A stretch of 64,000 nt of DNA from Paenibacillus pinihumi DSM 23905 = JCM 16419 (GCF_000422505.1 NZ_KE383866.1:416752-480751); one strand, 5' to 3'. Positions 34,631 through 44,179 are shown, counted from the first letter of the stretch. Numbers and translations: made by a program. Notes: generated by a model not told the origin, from the letters alone.

Positions 34631-34644
34631 CATGCGCATGCATA
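34631..34644 (+). promoter_or_regulatory. Operator candidate of namA (site 2)
   Basis: CATGCGCATGCATA; its reverse complement shares ATGCATGCGCA with site 1. Probably bound by the upstream MarR-type regulator. Confidence 0.4.
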
Positions 34645-34763
34645 TAATTTATCGAAAATAATAACTTCTGTCAAGCCATGAATAAAATGAACGCAAACAA
34701 GTTTTTTCAGGATTAAAAAGGCACTCGTGTATTCTTCCTGTGAGTACCTTCCCAAACAATGAA

Positions 34764-35186
34764 TCAGGATAATCTTTGTATCAGCTGTTGAAAACCTTTG
34801 CGATCGTTCCCTTGAAGTTCTAATTGAAGCACTTCATTGAACGTTTCTAATGCGCGTTGCAATTTATTTTCGCCCACCTCAGTAATTCTTGTGTAGACAC
34901 CTCTCCGGTCATCTTCGCATACATGTCTTTGCAAGGCACCGCAGTTTTGGGCTTCCAGCCTCACAACGAGTCTGGATATCGCGCTTTGACTTAAACTGAC
35001 CATGTCTTCAAGCTGCTGCAACCGCAATTTTTTTTCCTCGGACCTGGATATGAAAAATAAAACGTAGAACTCCTTCAAAGACAAACCGTATTGCAGTTGG
35101 AGTGCCTGCTCCAATTTTTCATTTATGCCGGAATAAATATGCGTCAAAGACAACCATTTATCCAAGAAATCATTTTTATTTTGCAA
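34764..35186 (-). CDS. MarR-family transcriptional regulator
   Basis: About 140 residues with a winged helix: KEFYVLFFISRSEEKKLRLQ, LEDMVSLSQSAISRLVVRLE and the wing CEDDRRGVYTRITEVGENKL. It lacks a conserved N-terminal Cys of OhrR-type sensors; one Cys lies in ALQRHVCEDD. The start is taken as TTG at 35186 because AGGTGG lies exactly 8 bases upstream; a GTG at 35198 falls inside that site. It probably controls namA and itself. Confidence 0.8.
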   Translation of the reverse strand: MQNKNDFLDKWLSLTHIYSGINEKLEQALQLQYGLSLKEFYVLFFISRSEEKKLRLQQLEDMVSLSQSAISRLVVRLEAQNCGALQRHVCEDDRRGVYTRITEVGENKLQRALETFNEVLQLELQGNDRKGFQQLIQRLS

Positions 35187-35217
35187 TAATAGACCCACCT
35201 CATCTATATAAAATAGT

Positions 35218-35230
35218 TAGACTTAGTCTA
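35218..35230. promoter_or_regulatory. Palindrome upstream of the marR-type gene
   Basis: TAGAC TTA GTCTA, with CTTAGTC repeated 20 bases away. A candidate autoregulatory site. Confidence 0.35.
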
Positions 35231-35564
35231 TATTGTATCAAGCTTAGTCAAAACGGTCAAAAGCCATGCCCAACTGACTGATCGAGCTATACAAACTGAG
35301 CATAATGCTTGTTGCCGAAGGGGCTAGAGCAATCAAATGGAACTGCAGCGCAGGCCCGGAAGACCAAGCGGAAAACGTCCACAGCATAAGCAGCGGGTAC
35401 ATCAAAATTACGGATTCACCAGCAACATATGCCTGAGCCTTAGGCTCAGGCTGCCGCCCGTCTTAGTGGCCCGCTTTTGCCGAGCCGTTCTCCCAGCCTT
35501 CCCCCGTCTCTACCAGGATTGCTCCCGCGAGGGCAGGTACAGCTTGCTCACTCTGAGGTGCTGC
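35231..35564. other. GC-rich non-coding stretch with one perfect hairpin
   Basis: No supported gene. GCCTGAGCC TTA GGCTCAGGC at 35431-35451 is a perfect palindrome, perhaps ending the minus-strand DMT transcript. Frames just after the DMT stop read AAPQSEQAVPALAGAILVET, possibly an old C-terminal extension. Confidence 0.35.
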
Positions 35565-36470
35565 CTATCCTATAGGAGCAGGCGCATCAGCGCGAACCCA
35601 GCCTGTGACGAACACCCCAATCAGAATGAGCGCTCCTCCGGCGAACTGAGAGACGCCCACCTGCTCGCCCAGCAAGAGGAAACCAAATAAAATAGCGATG
35701 AAGGGCGGGAGGTTGTGGAACAGCGACGCTGTACCTGGACCGACAACCGCCACACCCCGGATCCACAACACTCCTGCAGCCACATTTATCAGACCGGCAA
35801 TGGCGGTAAGCAGCCACATCCATAGACTGCCCGGCATGACGCTCCCTCCAAGCAGCCACTCTCCCCCGATGGCGGGCATCATCAGCAAGGTACCGACGAA
35901 GGAGGAATAAGTCGTAATGGTTAATGGAGACAGCGTAAGGGCCAGCTTCGGGGTGAATAATACGCTCACCGATAAGCCGAGCATCGCCAGCAGCAAGTAA
36001 AGATCACCCTCCCCAATGCTCCAAGCTTGTCCGCTGCTCTGCACGATGATAAGCACGCCCGCAAATCCTAGTCCCGCTCCCAACAGCTTCATCCCCTGAA
36101 TGCGAGTCTTCAGGAAGACCGCCTCCAGAAGCAGCGTTGTAAGTGGCGCCGCCGCATAGATCAAGGAAGCGTTGGCTGCAGTCGAATATTCCAACCCGAT
36201 AAAATAGGCCGGCTGTTGAATCAATGTAAAGAAGATCGAAGAATACAGCAGCAGCAGCCATTCGGCTCTGCTCGGCCTTTGCACCGCTCTTCTTCCCCTG
36301 ATGCCCCAATAGAGAAGAAGCAAAAATCCGAATGTAAACAAAAGCCGCAGAAACGAGAGCAGCACCGGCGAGAACGCCTGCAACAGATAAGCGCTAATAA
36401 CGAAACTGATGCCCCAGAAGAAAGCGACAACAAACAACCCCGCAAATGCTGATCTATACGCAGTCGGCAT
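35565..36470 (-). CDS. DMT-superfamily (EamA) exporter
   Basis: A 301-residue protein with ten membrane helices in two EamA halves (FVVAFFWGISFVISAYLLQA; IAGLINVAAGVLWIRGVAVV GPGTASLFHNLPP). Members export amino acids, cysteine pathway compounds or drugs. It starts 10 bases after the monooxygenase stop, so it belongs to the same transcript and may expel a by-product of that oxidation. Confidence 0.82.
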   Translation of the reverse strand: MPTAYRSAFAGLFVVAFFWGISFVISAYLLQAFSPVLLSFLRLLFTFGFLLLLYWGIRGRRAVQRPSRAEWLLLLYSSIFFTLIQQPAYFIGLEYSTAANASLIYAAAPLTTLLLEAVFLKTRIQGMKLLGAGLGFAGVLIIVQSSGQAWSIGEGDLYLLLAMLGLSVSVLFTPKLALTLSPLTITTYSSFVGTLLMMPAIGGEWLLGGSVMPGSLWMWLLTAIAGLINVAAGVLWIRGVAVVGPGTASLFHNLPPFIAILFGFLLLGEQVGVSQFAGGALILIGVFVTGWVRADAPAPIG

Positions 36471-36479
36471 CGTGTTCAG

Positions 36480-37835
36480 CTACACACCGACAGAAGTGAA
36501 GCGATTGGCCGGGCGCTGGAGCGATAAATGATCACGCAGAGTACGGCCGGTATATTCGGTGCGGAACACCCCTCTGCGCTGCAGCTCCGGTACTACCAGC
36601 TCCACGAAATCATTGATGCCGCCCGGCAGATGGGGGAATGAGACATTAAAGCCGTCGGCCGCCCCCTGCAGGAACCATTCCTCCATAAAATCGGCGATCT
36701 GCTCCGGCGTCCCGGCCAGCCCGAGCCTGTTCGTCAATCGTCCATACAGCTGGCGCAGCGTCAGTTGTTCGTCATCCATCAGCTCAAGGATGCTCTTGAG
36801 GAGGCTCTTGCTTTGATTGAATTGGTCGAGATCCGGCCGGATCGGCAGCGGCTCATCGAGCGGATAGGACGAAATGTCCTGCCCCAGATAATGGGAGAGC
36901 AGATCGAGGCCAAGCTGCGGCGGCGTCAAGCTCTCAATGAGCGCCAGCTGCTCCTTCGCTTCCTCTTCTGTCCGGCCGATAATCGGCATGATGCCGGGCA
37001 ATATTTTCAACGCGTCACGGCTTCTTCCATATTTGGCCATGCGCCCCTTAATATCCTCGTAGAACTGCTGACCGGCTCGCAAACCTTCAGCCGAAAACGA
37101 GCTGATCGGCGCGAAGACAATCTCCGACTTGGCGGCAGCCAGCTCCTTGCCGGCCTCCGAGGCGCCGGCCTGAATGAGCACAGGATACCCTTGCGGGGGT
37201 CTGGTCACATTGAGCGGGCCATGCACCTGGAAGTGACTGCCCTTGTGCTGAAGATTGTGCAGCTTCTCCTTATCGGCGAAGTACCCGCTTTCCTTGTCCA
37301 AGAGCAGGGCGTCATCCTCCCAGCTGTCCCACAGCCCTTGGGTCACATCAATGAACTCCCCTGCCCGCTCATAGCGAGTCCCATGCTCCAGATGCTGCTC
37401 CCTTCCGAAATTTCGGGCCTCCTCATCCGTCCTCGAGGTGACGATATTCCAGGCCGCCCGCCCATTGCTGAAGTAATCCAGTGTCGCCAGCTTGCGTGCG
37501 ACATGATACGGCTCATTATAGGTACTGGAGACCGTTGCCGCCAGTCCGATATGCTCGGTGGCTGCAGCCAGCGCAGCGAGCAATGTGAAGGGCTCCGGGC
37601 GAATGCTATTGGCATGGCTAATCCCGGATTCGAAGCGGTCCCATACGTACAGCTCATCGGCATAGAAGAACATATCGAACTTGCCGCGTTCTGCCGTCTG
37701 GACGATTTTTTTATAGTAGTTGAAATCAAGCAGCCCTTGCACATCGGTCAGAGGATGCCTCCAACTGGAAATATTCCCTCCCGCCGGGAAAAACATCATC
37801 GCTCCGAGCGCCATTTGTCGTTGCGGTTTACTCAT
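36480..37835 (-). CDS. Flavin-dependent monooxygenase, NtaA/SnaA/DmoA type (LLM class)
   Basis: About 451 residues of the bacterial luciferase-like NtaA subgroup. Marks: FFPAGGNISSWRHP, FDMFFYADELYVWDRF, NEPYHVARKLATLDYFSNGR AAWNIVTS, GYPVLIQAGASEAGKELAAA and GINDFVELVVPELQRRGVFR TEYTG. With reduced FMN these enzymes oxidise chelators, sulfides or sulfur compounds such as dimethyl sulfide. ATG at 37835 has GGAGG 8 bases upstream. Its place behind an onium-type importer suggests it attacks the imported compound. Confidence 0.85.
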   Translation of the reverse strand: MSKPQRQMALGAMMFFPAGGNISSWRHPLTDVQGLLDFNYYKKIVQTAERGKFDMFFYADELYVWDRFESGISHANSIRPEPFTLLAALAAATEHIGLAATVSSTYNEPYHVARKLATLDYFSNGRAAWNIVTSRTDEEARNFGREQHLEHGTRYERAGEFIDVTQGLWDSWEDDALLLDKESGYFADKEKLHNLQHKGSHFQVHGPLNVTRPPQGYPVLIQAGASEAGKELAAAKSEIVFAPISSFSAEGLRAGQQFYEDIKGRMAKYGRSRDALKILPGIMPIIGRTEEEAKEQLALIESLTPPQLGLDLLSHYLGQDISSYPLDEPLPIRPDLDQFNQSKSLLKSILELMDDEQLTLRQLYGRLTNRLGLAGTPEQIADFMEEWFLQGAADGFNVSFPHLPGGINDFVELVVPELQRRGVFRTEYTGRTLRDHLSLQRPANRFTSVGV

Positions 37836-37909
37836 TTCATCAGCCTCCATTTAGTTATCCAATATGAATAGGCGGTATACGCTGTAAAAAAAATCATCAC
37901 AATGCGCCT

Positions 37910-38863
37910 TTACCCTTTCAACAAACCATTGGCTATCAGCCATTCCTTAGCCACTTCGAGCGCAGACCGCTGCTTATTCTCAACCTCGCCATTGAGTCTT
38001 TGCATCTCCTTATCTGTAATTTTCCCTGCCATCGAATTGAGTATTTTCTCCAACTCCGGATGTTTCTTCAACACTTCATCGCGAATTATCGGGACGGCAT
38101 AATAGGGTACATAGACATGCTTATCATCCTCCAGCACAACAATAGGTCTGACCAGAACCTGGGCAGAGGTCGTTTGCACCATCGCGACATCAATCAATCC
38201 CTGGTCAATCGCTTGATAATACAAGCCCCCTGCAATCGTCTTGATAGCCTTGAACTTGGGTTGGTAACTTTCCAAAACCGGCGGCCAGAGATCCGGGCGA
38301 TTCATAAATTCTTCACTTGCTCCAAAAACCAGCTCTTCTGATTTTGCAGCAACATCAGACCCTGTCTTCAGACCCAACTGCTCCGCTTTCTCCTTATGTA
38401 CCCCAAACGCATAAGAATTAGTAAAACCCAAGGGATCCAGCACTGTGATCTGATTTTTCTCCTTCAGCTCCTTTTTCACTTTGTCATAGACCGTTTGAGG
38501 ATCGTATTCAGGTTCTGCCTTTAGGATATTAATAAGTGCCGTTCCGGTATATTCCACATAAGTGTCCACTTCATTAATCTTGAGCGCATTCCAGAGCAAA
38601 TTGTTATCCAGGCTCTTGACATCCGCCTTCAGATCCGTCTCCTGTTCAATGAGAAGCTTCAAAGCATTCGCCAAAATATCCGACTCTGCGAACCCCTTGG
38701 TTGCAACCTGAATCGTATCTGAGCTTCCTCCCTTGGCACAACCGGTCATACCGACTGCAAGCAGCACTGCTGCCGTAATGGCAAGAAGAGCTCTCTTGCG
38801 CCTCGCCCAACGTTTGTTCACACCGCTTGCTAGCATGTTCTTCTTGTTCGTCATGTTCTTCAT
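37910..38863 (-). CDS. OpuC-type substrate-binding lipoprotein
   Basis: A 317-residue lipoprotein (lipobox GMTGC after a basic N-terminus). The mature part matches osmoprotectant-binding OpuCC/OsmF proteins: TIQVATKGFAESDILANALK, DTYVEYTGTALINIL, FTNSYAFGVHKEKAEQLGLK, and VLEDDKHVYVPYYAVPIIRD. It binds betaine-, choline- or related onium compounds outside the membrane. It is third in the opuC-like operon and 74 bases before the monooxygenase. Confidence 0.87.
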   Translation of the reverse strand: MKNMTNKKNMLASGVNKRWARRKRALLAITAAVLLAVGMTGCAKGGSSDTIQVATKGFAESDILANALKLLIEQETDLKADVKSLDNNLLWNALKINEVDTYVEYTGTALINILKAEPEYDPQTVYDKVKKELKEKNQITVLDPLGFTNSYAFGVHKEKAEQLGLKTGSDVAAKSEELVFGASEEFMNRPDLWPPVLESYQPKFKAIKTIAGGLYYQAIDQGLIDVAMVQTTSAQVLVRPIVVLEDDKHVYVPYYAVPIIRDEVLKKHPELEKILNSMAGKITDKEMQRLNGEVENKQRSALEVAKEWLIANGLLKG

Positions 38864-38885
38864 CTTATTCCTTGTCCCCTTTCTA

Positions 38886-39533
38886 TTAATCCTTCGTCAG
38901 GTGGCGAAGGCCCTTCGGCGTTAACCAACGGTTCAAGACCAGCAGCAGCAAATTAACAATAATGACAAGCAAGGATACTGGAATCGCTCCGGCCAGAATG
39001 ACATTCGTGTTAATCGCCGCAATTCCGCGCGTAATAATATCACCTAACCCGCCAGCAGCAATGTAGGTCGCTATGGTCGCTATGCTGATCGTCTGAACCG
39101 CTACAAGCCGCACACCGGCCATAATGAAGCTGCGGGCGATCGGCAGCTGTACCAATCTCAGAATTTGCCAGCGGGTCATCCCCATCCCGGTTCCCGATTC
39201 AATGAGCGCCGGAGACACGCTGAGTATGCCTGAGTACGTATTTTGCAAAATTGGCAACAGCGCATACAGCGTCAGTGCGATAATTGCAGGCTGCTTGCCG
39301 ATACCGACCAGCGGAATCATAAAGCCGAACAGCGCCAGGCTTGGGATCGTCTGAATAACGGATACGACAGTAATAATTCCGTTAGCAAGCCGTTTATGCG
39401 TTGTCAAATAGATGCCGGTCGGGATGGCGATCAGACAGGCGATCAGCACCGAGATGAGCGACAGTTCGAAATGCTCTATTGTTTTGTCCAGTATTTTCGG
39501 CCAATCCGTTTGAATCGTTTCCCAAAAACTCAT
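38886..39533 (-). CDS. OpuC-type ABC permease
   Basis: A 215-residue permease with about six helices; family marks are LSLISVLIACLIAIPTGIYL, SVIQTIPSLALFGFMIPLVG IGK, and GMTRWQILRLVQLPIARSFI MAGVRLV. ATGA overlap of four bases with the ATPase gene stop. It forms the channel of the importer with the ATPase and lipoprotein. Confidence 0.88.
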   Translation of the reverse strand: MSFWETIQTDWPKILDKTIEHFELSLISVLIACLIAIPTGIYLTTHKRLANGIITVVSVIQTIPSLALFGFMIPLVGIGKQPAIIALTLYALLPILQNTYSGILSVSPALIESGTGMGMTRWQILRLVQLPIARSFIMAGVRLVAVQTISIATIATYIAAGGLGDIITRGIAAINTNVILAGAIPVSLLVIIVNLLLLVLNRWLTPKGLRHLTKD

Positions 39534-40687
39534 ACTGCCGTCTCCTTTCTATCATAGGACTGTCCGAAAGCCTTAATGCAGCTTTGCCGGGTAATGGTCC
39601 CCAGCAGGCGCTGGCTGGCATCGACAACCGGAACGATTGAATACTCGTTCAACAAGGTGAGCAGCTGCGCGATAGTCGCATGATCCTGTACCGACGGAAT
39701 AGGTGGGCGCATCACTTCCGCTACCTTCAATCGAGAGCTCTCGCTTAACCCCGCCCACCGCCTCAGCTCATCACTCCTCACGATGCCGACGACCTTGTTG
39801 TTGGCATCGGTAACGAGCAGCTCATCCATCCGGCTTGCATGCAGCTGCTGGAGTGCCTCTGGTACTTGACAGTGCAAATCGATCGTGCCGCTCGCATCCA
39901 TCAGACTTATGAGCGAAGGCGCAGACTGTGGCTGCTCGGATACTTCCGTGGCAAACCGCTCGCTGCCAAGAAACTCCCTAACGAATGCATCCGCCGGATG
40001 CTGCAGCAGCTCCCCGGGCGATCCCGATTGCACGATCTGACCGTTCTTGAGCAGAATGAGGTCGTCGGCAATTTTGAGCGCCTCATCGATATCATGCGTG
40101 ACAAAAACAATTGTCTTCTTCACATGCCGATTCAGGTGAATGAGTTCCTTCTGCAGTTGCACACGGCTGATCGGATCGAGCGCGCTGAACGGTTCATCCA
40201 TCAAAATGATGGACGGATTGGCAGCCAATGCACGGGCAACGCCAATACGCTGCTGCTGTCCCCCGCTCAGCTCATGCGGATATCGCTTGCGGAACCGGGC
40301 CGGGTCCAGCCCGATCAACTGGAGCAGCTCCTCCGTACGTCCGACAAGCTTCTGCTTGCTCTCCCCCTTCAGTCGCGGGACGATCGAAATGTTCTCCTCA
40401 ATCGTCATATGCGGAAACAGACCGATCTGCTGGATAACATAGCCGATATTTCTGCGCAGCTCGACGGGGTCCAGCTTGCTAATATCGCTCCCTTCCCACA
40501 ATATTTGTCCCTGCTCCGGTTCGATCAGCCGATTTATCATTTTGAGCAAGGTTGTCTTCCCGCATCCTGATGGGCCGATGAGTGTGACAAGTCGCTCCTT
40601 CTCTATCGTTAAGTTGAAGTTCTCAAGCACAGGACCGGCTCCATAATTTTTGCTCACTTGCCTAAATTCCAATGCGATGCTGCTCAT
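39530..40687 (-). CDS. OpuC-type ABC importer ATPase with CBS domains
   Basis: About 385 residues. Nucleotide-binding domain with Walker A LIGPSGCGKTTLLKM, signature LSGGQQQRIGVARALAANPS, Walker B IILMDEPFSALDP. Residues ~245-375 hold two CBS modules (LHASRMDELLVTDANNKVVG and LLTLLNEYSIVPVVDASQRL LGTITR), which in OpuA-like systems sense ionic strength or nucleotides. ATG at 40687 is preferred for AAGGGTGAG upstream. First gene of the import operon. Confidence 0.88.
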   Translation of the reverse strand: MSSIALEFRQVSKNYGAGPVLENFNLTIEKERLVTLIGPSGCGKTTLLKMINRLIEPEQGQILWEGSDISKLDPVELRRNIGYVIQQIGLFPHMTIEENISIVPRLKGESKQKLVGRTEELLQLIGLDPARFRKRYPHELSGGQQQRIGVARALAANPSIILMDEPFSALDPISRVQLQKELIHLNRHVKKTIVFVTHDIDEALKIADDLILLKNGQIVQSGSPGELLQHPADAFVREFLGSERFATEVSEQPQSAPSLISLMDASGTIDLHCQVPEALQQLHASRMDELLVTDANNKVVGIVRSDELRRWAGLSESSRLKVAEVMRPPIPSVQDHATIAQLLTLLNEYSIVPVVDASQRLLGTITRQSCIKAFGQSYDRKETAV

Positions 40688-41078
40688 AGCGCTCACCCTT
40701 TCCTTTAATAAACATGAAGAGGCCTTATTTTCCATTATAGAAAACAAGACCTCCAATCGTATGGTTGGTCAATATTGTATAATATAAGATAAACACTAAC
40801 TAATAGTAATTAAATGAATGATAGTATGTATAATGCATCTAAATAACCTATTATTCTCATAAAAATTATAGGTTTTATGCATGCAGAAAGACTTCCTGCT
40901 AACAGGTCAGTCTCAGCGCATGATATCCTCACACCTCAATGCCCATTTCTCACAAGACAGGTTACGGTTGTCTTGACGCTAATAGCCCCGCTGACGGTCG
41001 ACAATACCCTGCAGCGGCTCTTCCCGTCTGAATCGTTCCAAATTGTCCAGGAAAAACCGACAGATATCGGCAGCAATG
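40688..41078. other. Non-coding region between DUF427 gene and importer operon
   Basis: About 390 bases, AT-rich in the half near the importer, where TATATT/TATAAT-like -10 elements lie around 40770-40790 on both strands. No operator could be named and no gene is supported. Confidence 0.35.
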
Positions 41079-41924
41079 TCATTCTTCAAATAAATCAAGT
41101 ATTGACTTGTGCCACTGCTGCACGGTCTCTTGTACGCCGTCGACATAGACCGTATCGACCCGCTCGTTATAGAAGGCATACAGTCCGGAGATTTTTGGAA
41201 TTTCCGGTATTGGGCTCTGATAGGTCCATACGATATTTTCATAGCTTTGACCGTTAATCTCTGCATTCAAGTAAGAAGCATCCCCTTTATAAGGGCAGCT
41301 TGTTTTCAAATCCGAAGAGGTAAACAACTCCTTGCGAATATCCTCCTCAGGTAAATAGTAGCGCACAGGTACCCCGGTTTCAAATACAATAACCGGCCGC
41401 TTGCTGTCTGCAACAACTACTCCGTTCAGCACAACTTGAATGTGCCGGGAACTGGCGATGGCATCGACCCGTTTGTAGGGATCGCGAGGGTGTACGAATA
41501 TTTCCTCTTCCTCCTCCAGCCACTTGTCAACTTTATTCCAATAAAACGCAATATACTCACGAACGCCTTCACTTTGCGGGATCGGGTCCGGGTAGCTCCA
41601 GGCGGCCTGTTCGATCACCCGATCGCCCACCTTAACATCCCAATACGAGGCGTAGCCCTTGTACGGGCAGAAGGTACGGTGTTCACTGGCAACGATCAGA
41701 TCCTGCCTGACATCGGATTTCGGAAAATAATAAACCGGCAAATGCCCCCGCTCATGGAGCAACACAGCAGACTTGCTGTCTGCTATCGTCACCCCATCGA
41801 CCTGCACGCGCACCCATCTCGAGGTAGGCTCTATTTTTACACGCGTTTCGACAGGTAAGACACTTGGATCACTGGAGCATGCGGATACTGCTGTCTGGCA
41901 GGTTGATGCAGCTGAATCACTCAT
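41079..41924 (-). CDS. Protein with two DUF427 domains
   Basis: A 281-residue protein built of two tandem DUF427 repeats (~30-150 and ~165-265). Each repeat carries a 'V.V.G..VADSK..V.L.E.G..P.YYFP..D', a 'CPYKG.ASY' and an 'AW.YP.P' type motif (CPYKGYASYWDV; CPYKGDASYLNA). The domain is widespread but has no settled function; a redox or small-molecule binding role is guessed. GGAGG precedes ATG. It lies just upstream of the importer and monooxygenase and may share their control. Confidence 0.75.
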   Translation of the reverse strand: MSDSAASTCQTAVSACSSDPSVLPVETRVKIEPTSRWVRVQVDGVTIADSKSAVLLHERGHLPVYYFPKSDVRQDLIVASEHRTFCPYKGYASYWDVKVGDRVIEQAAWSYPDPIPQSEGVREYIAFYWNKVDKWLEEEEEIFVHPRDPYKRVDAIASSRHIQVVLNGVVVADSKRPVIVFETGVPVRYYLPEEDIRKELFTSSDLKTSCPYKGDASYLNAEINGQSYENIVWTYQSPIPEIPKISGLYAFYNERVDTVYVDGVQETVQQWHKSILDLFEE

Positions 41925-42598
41925 TTCATTTCCTCCTTAATTATCGTTATTAAGTAATTAATTATTACATTTAGACAATATCACCATTTTCAAAATTTAA
42001 CAAGTACTATTCCGATTAAAATAATAAGAATAATATAGCGGCGACAATTCCTCTCCACACCAGATCCTCACCATGAGCGGATACCATGATTTTCTTATAG
42101 CTTGACAGGCCAGTCCCCGAACAGGAAGAAACTCCACCCTTGCAGGTGGAGTTTCACAATATACTTTTCTTTCTAATGACCTAGCAGTGTATAAGACTTG
42201 CCAGCTTCCGTATTAAAAGAGATGATGTTTACAGATAACTGACACTCAATTTTCTTTCGCAAGGTTCTCACACATAGCAAGTGCAAAAGCTTACGGCGGA
42301 GACTGGACTCCGTATACATCAAATACCCCAAAATAGGATAATTTAGTAATAACTAATCAAAAGAAAGAAACAGGTAAAGTAAGGAAAGCAACTTCAAACA
42401 AATTTTTGAAGGTTGCTTTTCCTTATTATTCAATTTTGAGACATATTTTTGGAAATGATTTTAAATGAACATCCGCTTAAGTCTCCTCTCATCTTTTAAG
42501 TTCTGTTAATGCAGGTATGCTGGGGTAGCGAACTTTACACCAAACGCCGTGAATACGGGCATATTTTAAGAATGCTGTGGAACGATTCGATGCAAGCA
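41925..42598. other. Gene-poor region with two terminator-like hairpins
   Basis: About 670 bases with no supported gene. GAAACTCCACC CTTGCA GGTGGAGTTTC (42128-42155) is a perfect 11-bp hairpin. AAGGAAAGCAAC... (42381-42424) pairs with GGTTGCTTTTCCTT. At 42500-42521 a block resembles the promoter region at 43401-43422. Confidence 0.5.
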
Positions 42599-43208
42599 CT
42601 ATTGTTCAGGCGTGAATGAAGATAAGTCAACCTCTACACCCAAGTAATCAGCAGCTTTTAACGCATGCTCAATCTCCGGACGCAGAGGGTACATTCCTTC
42701 GGGTACATGATGGATTGACCCAAGCAGATACACCGTGTTGAATTTATCCTCTACCTTCCACAGAAAGCCTTGCTTCCCTCGGATTGCTCTTTAATGCTAA
42801 GGTCAACCTGGCGCAGACTCCAGGCAACTTTATAGCCTGCAGCTTCTGCGACAAAGCGGAGCGGTACATAGATTACATTCCGGATTTGCTTTGGTAATGC
42901 ATCCAGCTTGACTGCTTTGCCGTTGGCAGTTGCATTCGTACTGCCAATTTGCAGGGACAAGGAGAGACCTTCTTTGGCACCGCTGACAGTACGGGTCGCT
43001 TCATCCCATTTCACTTTGACATCCATCTTCTCCAGAAGCGAACGCACCGGGACAAGTGTCACCCCTTTTTCAATAATCGGATTGGACTTGCCGAACTGGA
43101 TTTGTTGTCCATTTAGTTGTACCGACAAGTCTTTTTCTGCTGCATAAACGGAAGAGGCTGCGGAAGTAGCAAAAATAGGGTAAGAAGTATTGCGCTGGTC
43201 TTTTTCAT
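42599..43208 (-). pseudogene. Decayed secreted protein: copper-amine-oxidase-like N-domain plus TraB/GumN
   Basis: The signal peptide start MKKTSAILLTLF and its cleavage region ATSAASSVYAAEKDLSVQLN are in different frames, split by a one-base loss at the T5 run (43171-43175). The middle, GVTLVPVRSLLEKMDVKVKW and VIYVPLRFVAEAAGYKVAW, is the copper amine oxidase N-terminal-like domain common in Paenibacillus exoproteins. A second one-base loss near 42770 leads to FLWKVEDKFNTVYLLGSIHH then VPEGMYPLRPEIEHAL, the start of a TraB/GumN domain, which then stops early at 42599. Confidence 0.7.
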
Positions 43209-43444
43209 CTGGATACAGCTCCTCTTAATTGAAATGATAAAAAACGGCATTATAGATTTAGGCGGCCAGGGACGATCTTCTTTAGAAACTGCTGTTGCCG
43301 GGTATTCGAATCGGATGCTTATTTCTATCCTATCAACTTCATTGAAACAGAGCCTAAACAACCAGATAAACACCAGCTTAACCGTGTCTCTTTCGTTTAG
43401 GTTCTGTTAATGTGGGTATGCTACAATGGGAACGGGTGAAAACA

Positions 43445-44179
43445 ATGACAAATCTATCTGATATTAAAATCGTAATCGTTGACGACGAGCCTTCAATTGT
43501 TACCATGCTGCAAATGGTGCTTCGCAGAGAAGGATTTCATCAGCTGTACACAGCTTCTACCTGTGCAGAAGCACTTGAATTAGGAGCGCGCATATTTCCC
43601 GATATCGTTCTGCTCGACATTATGCTCCCCGACGGCAGCGGACTAGACATCTGCTCCAAACTCCGCGAATACGGAAATCCGCATATATTGTTTTTGACTG
43701 CCAAGGCTTCTGATCTCGATGTTTTGCGAGGCTTTGCCATGGGCGGGGACGATTATATTACGAAGCCCTTCAATCCCCTGGAGGTGGCCGCAAGAATTCA
43801 GGCCCGCATACGCCGTCTGGAGCAGGAATCTCCCTCAGCCAGTCCGGTAAAGCGGCCCGATCCGGTGCTTTACCGGTTCGGCCACTTTACCGTCAACGAG
43901 GCGGAAGGCGAGCTGATTGTGGAGGGACAGCCTGTCCCCTGCCCCGCGCAGGTCTTCCAGCTGCTGCTGCACTTCTGTAAGTTTCCCGGCATTGTATTTT
44001 CCAAGGCACAGCTCTACGACAAGGTTTGGGGAATCAACGGGCAGGGCGATGACTCGACCGTGATGGTACATATCCGGCGCATACGGGAGCGGATCGAGGT
44101 TGATCCCGGCAATCCGAAGCTGCTGGTCACCGTTCGCGGGCTAGGCTATAAGCTTGTTAAGGAATCTCAAGAGCGATGA
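43445..44179 (+). CDS. OmpR-family response regulator
   Basis: About 244 residues. Receiver domain: KIVIVDDEPSIVTMLQMVLR, phospho-Asp in DIVLLDIMLPDGSG, switch Lys in DDYITKPFNPLE. C-terminal winged helix with VFSKAQLYDKVWGINGQGDD and RIRERIEVDPGNPKLLVTVR. ATG at 43445 is the best start, though its ribosome site is weak (ACGGGTG). It overlaps the kinase gene by ATGA. Target genes are not evident nearby. Confidence 0.87.
   Translation: MTNLSDIKIVIVDDEPSIVTMLQMVLRREGFHQLYTASTCAEALELGARIFPDIVLLDIMLPDGSGLDICSKLREYGNPHILFLTAKASDLDVLRGFAMGGDDYITKPFNPLEVAARIQARIRRLEQESPSASPVKRPDPVLYRFGHFTVNEAEGELIVEGQPVPCPAQVFQLLLHFCKFPGIVFSKAQLYDKVWGINGQGDDSTVMVHIRRIRERIEVDPGNPKLLVTVRGLGYKLVKESQER

Noticed and set aside
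35337..35690. 117-codon plus-strand frame (MELQRRPGRPSGKRPQ...)
   Set aside because: It overlaps the end of the DMT gene in antisense and has low-complexity Arg/Pro composition.
36765..37871. A 368-codon open frame opposite the flavin monooxygenase gene
   Set aside because: It is the antisense shadow of a clear LLM-family gene, lacks a ribosome site and matches no family.
40877..41257. 126-codon plus-strand frame upstream of the importer
   Set aside because: Half lies antisense to the DUF427 gene, with no start signal.
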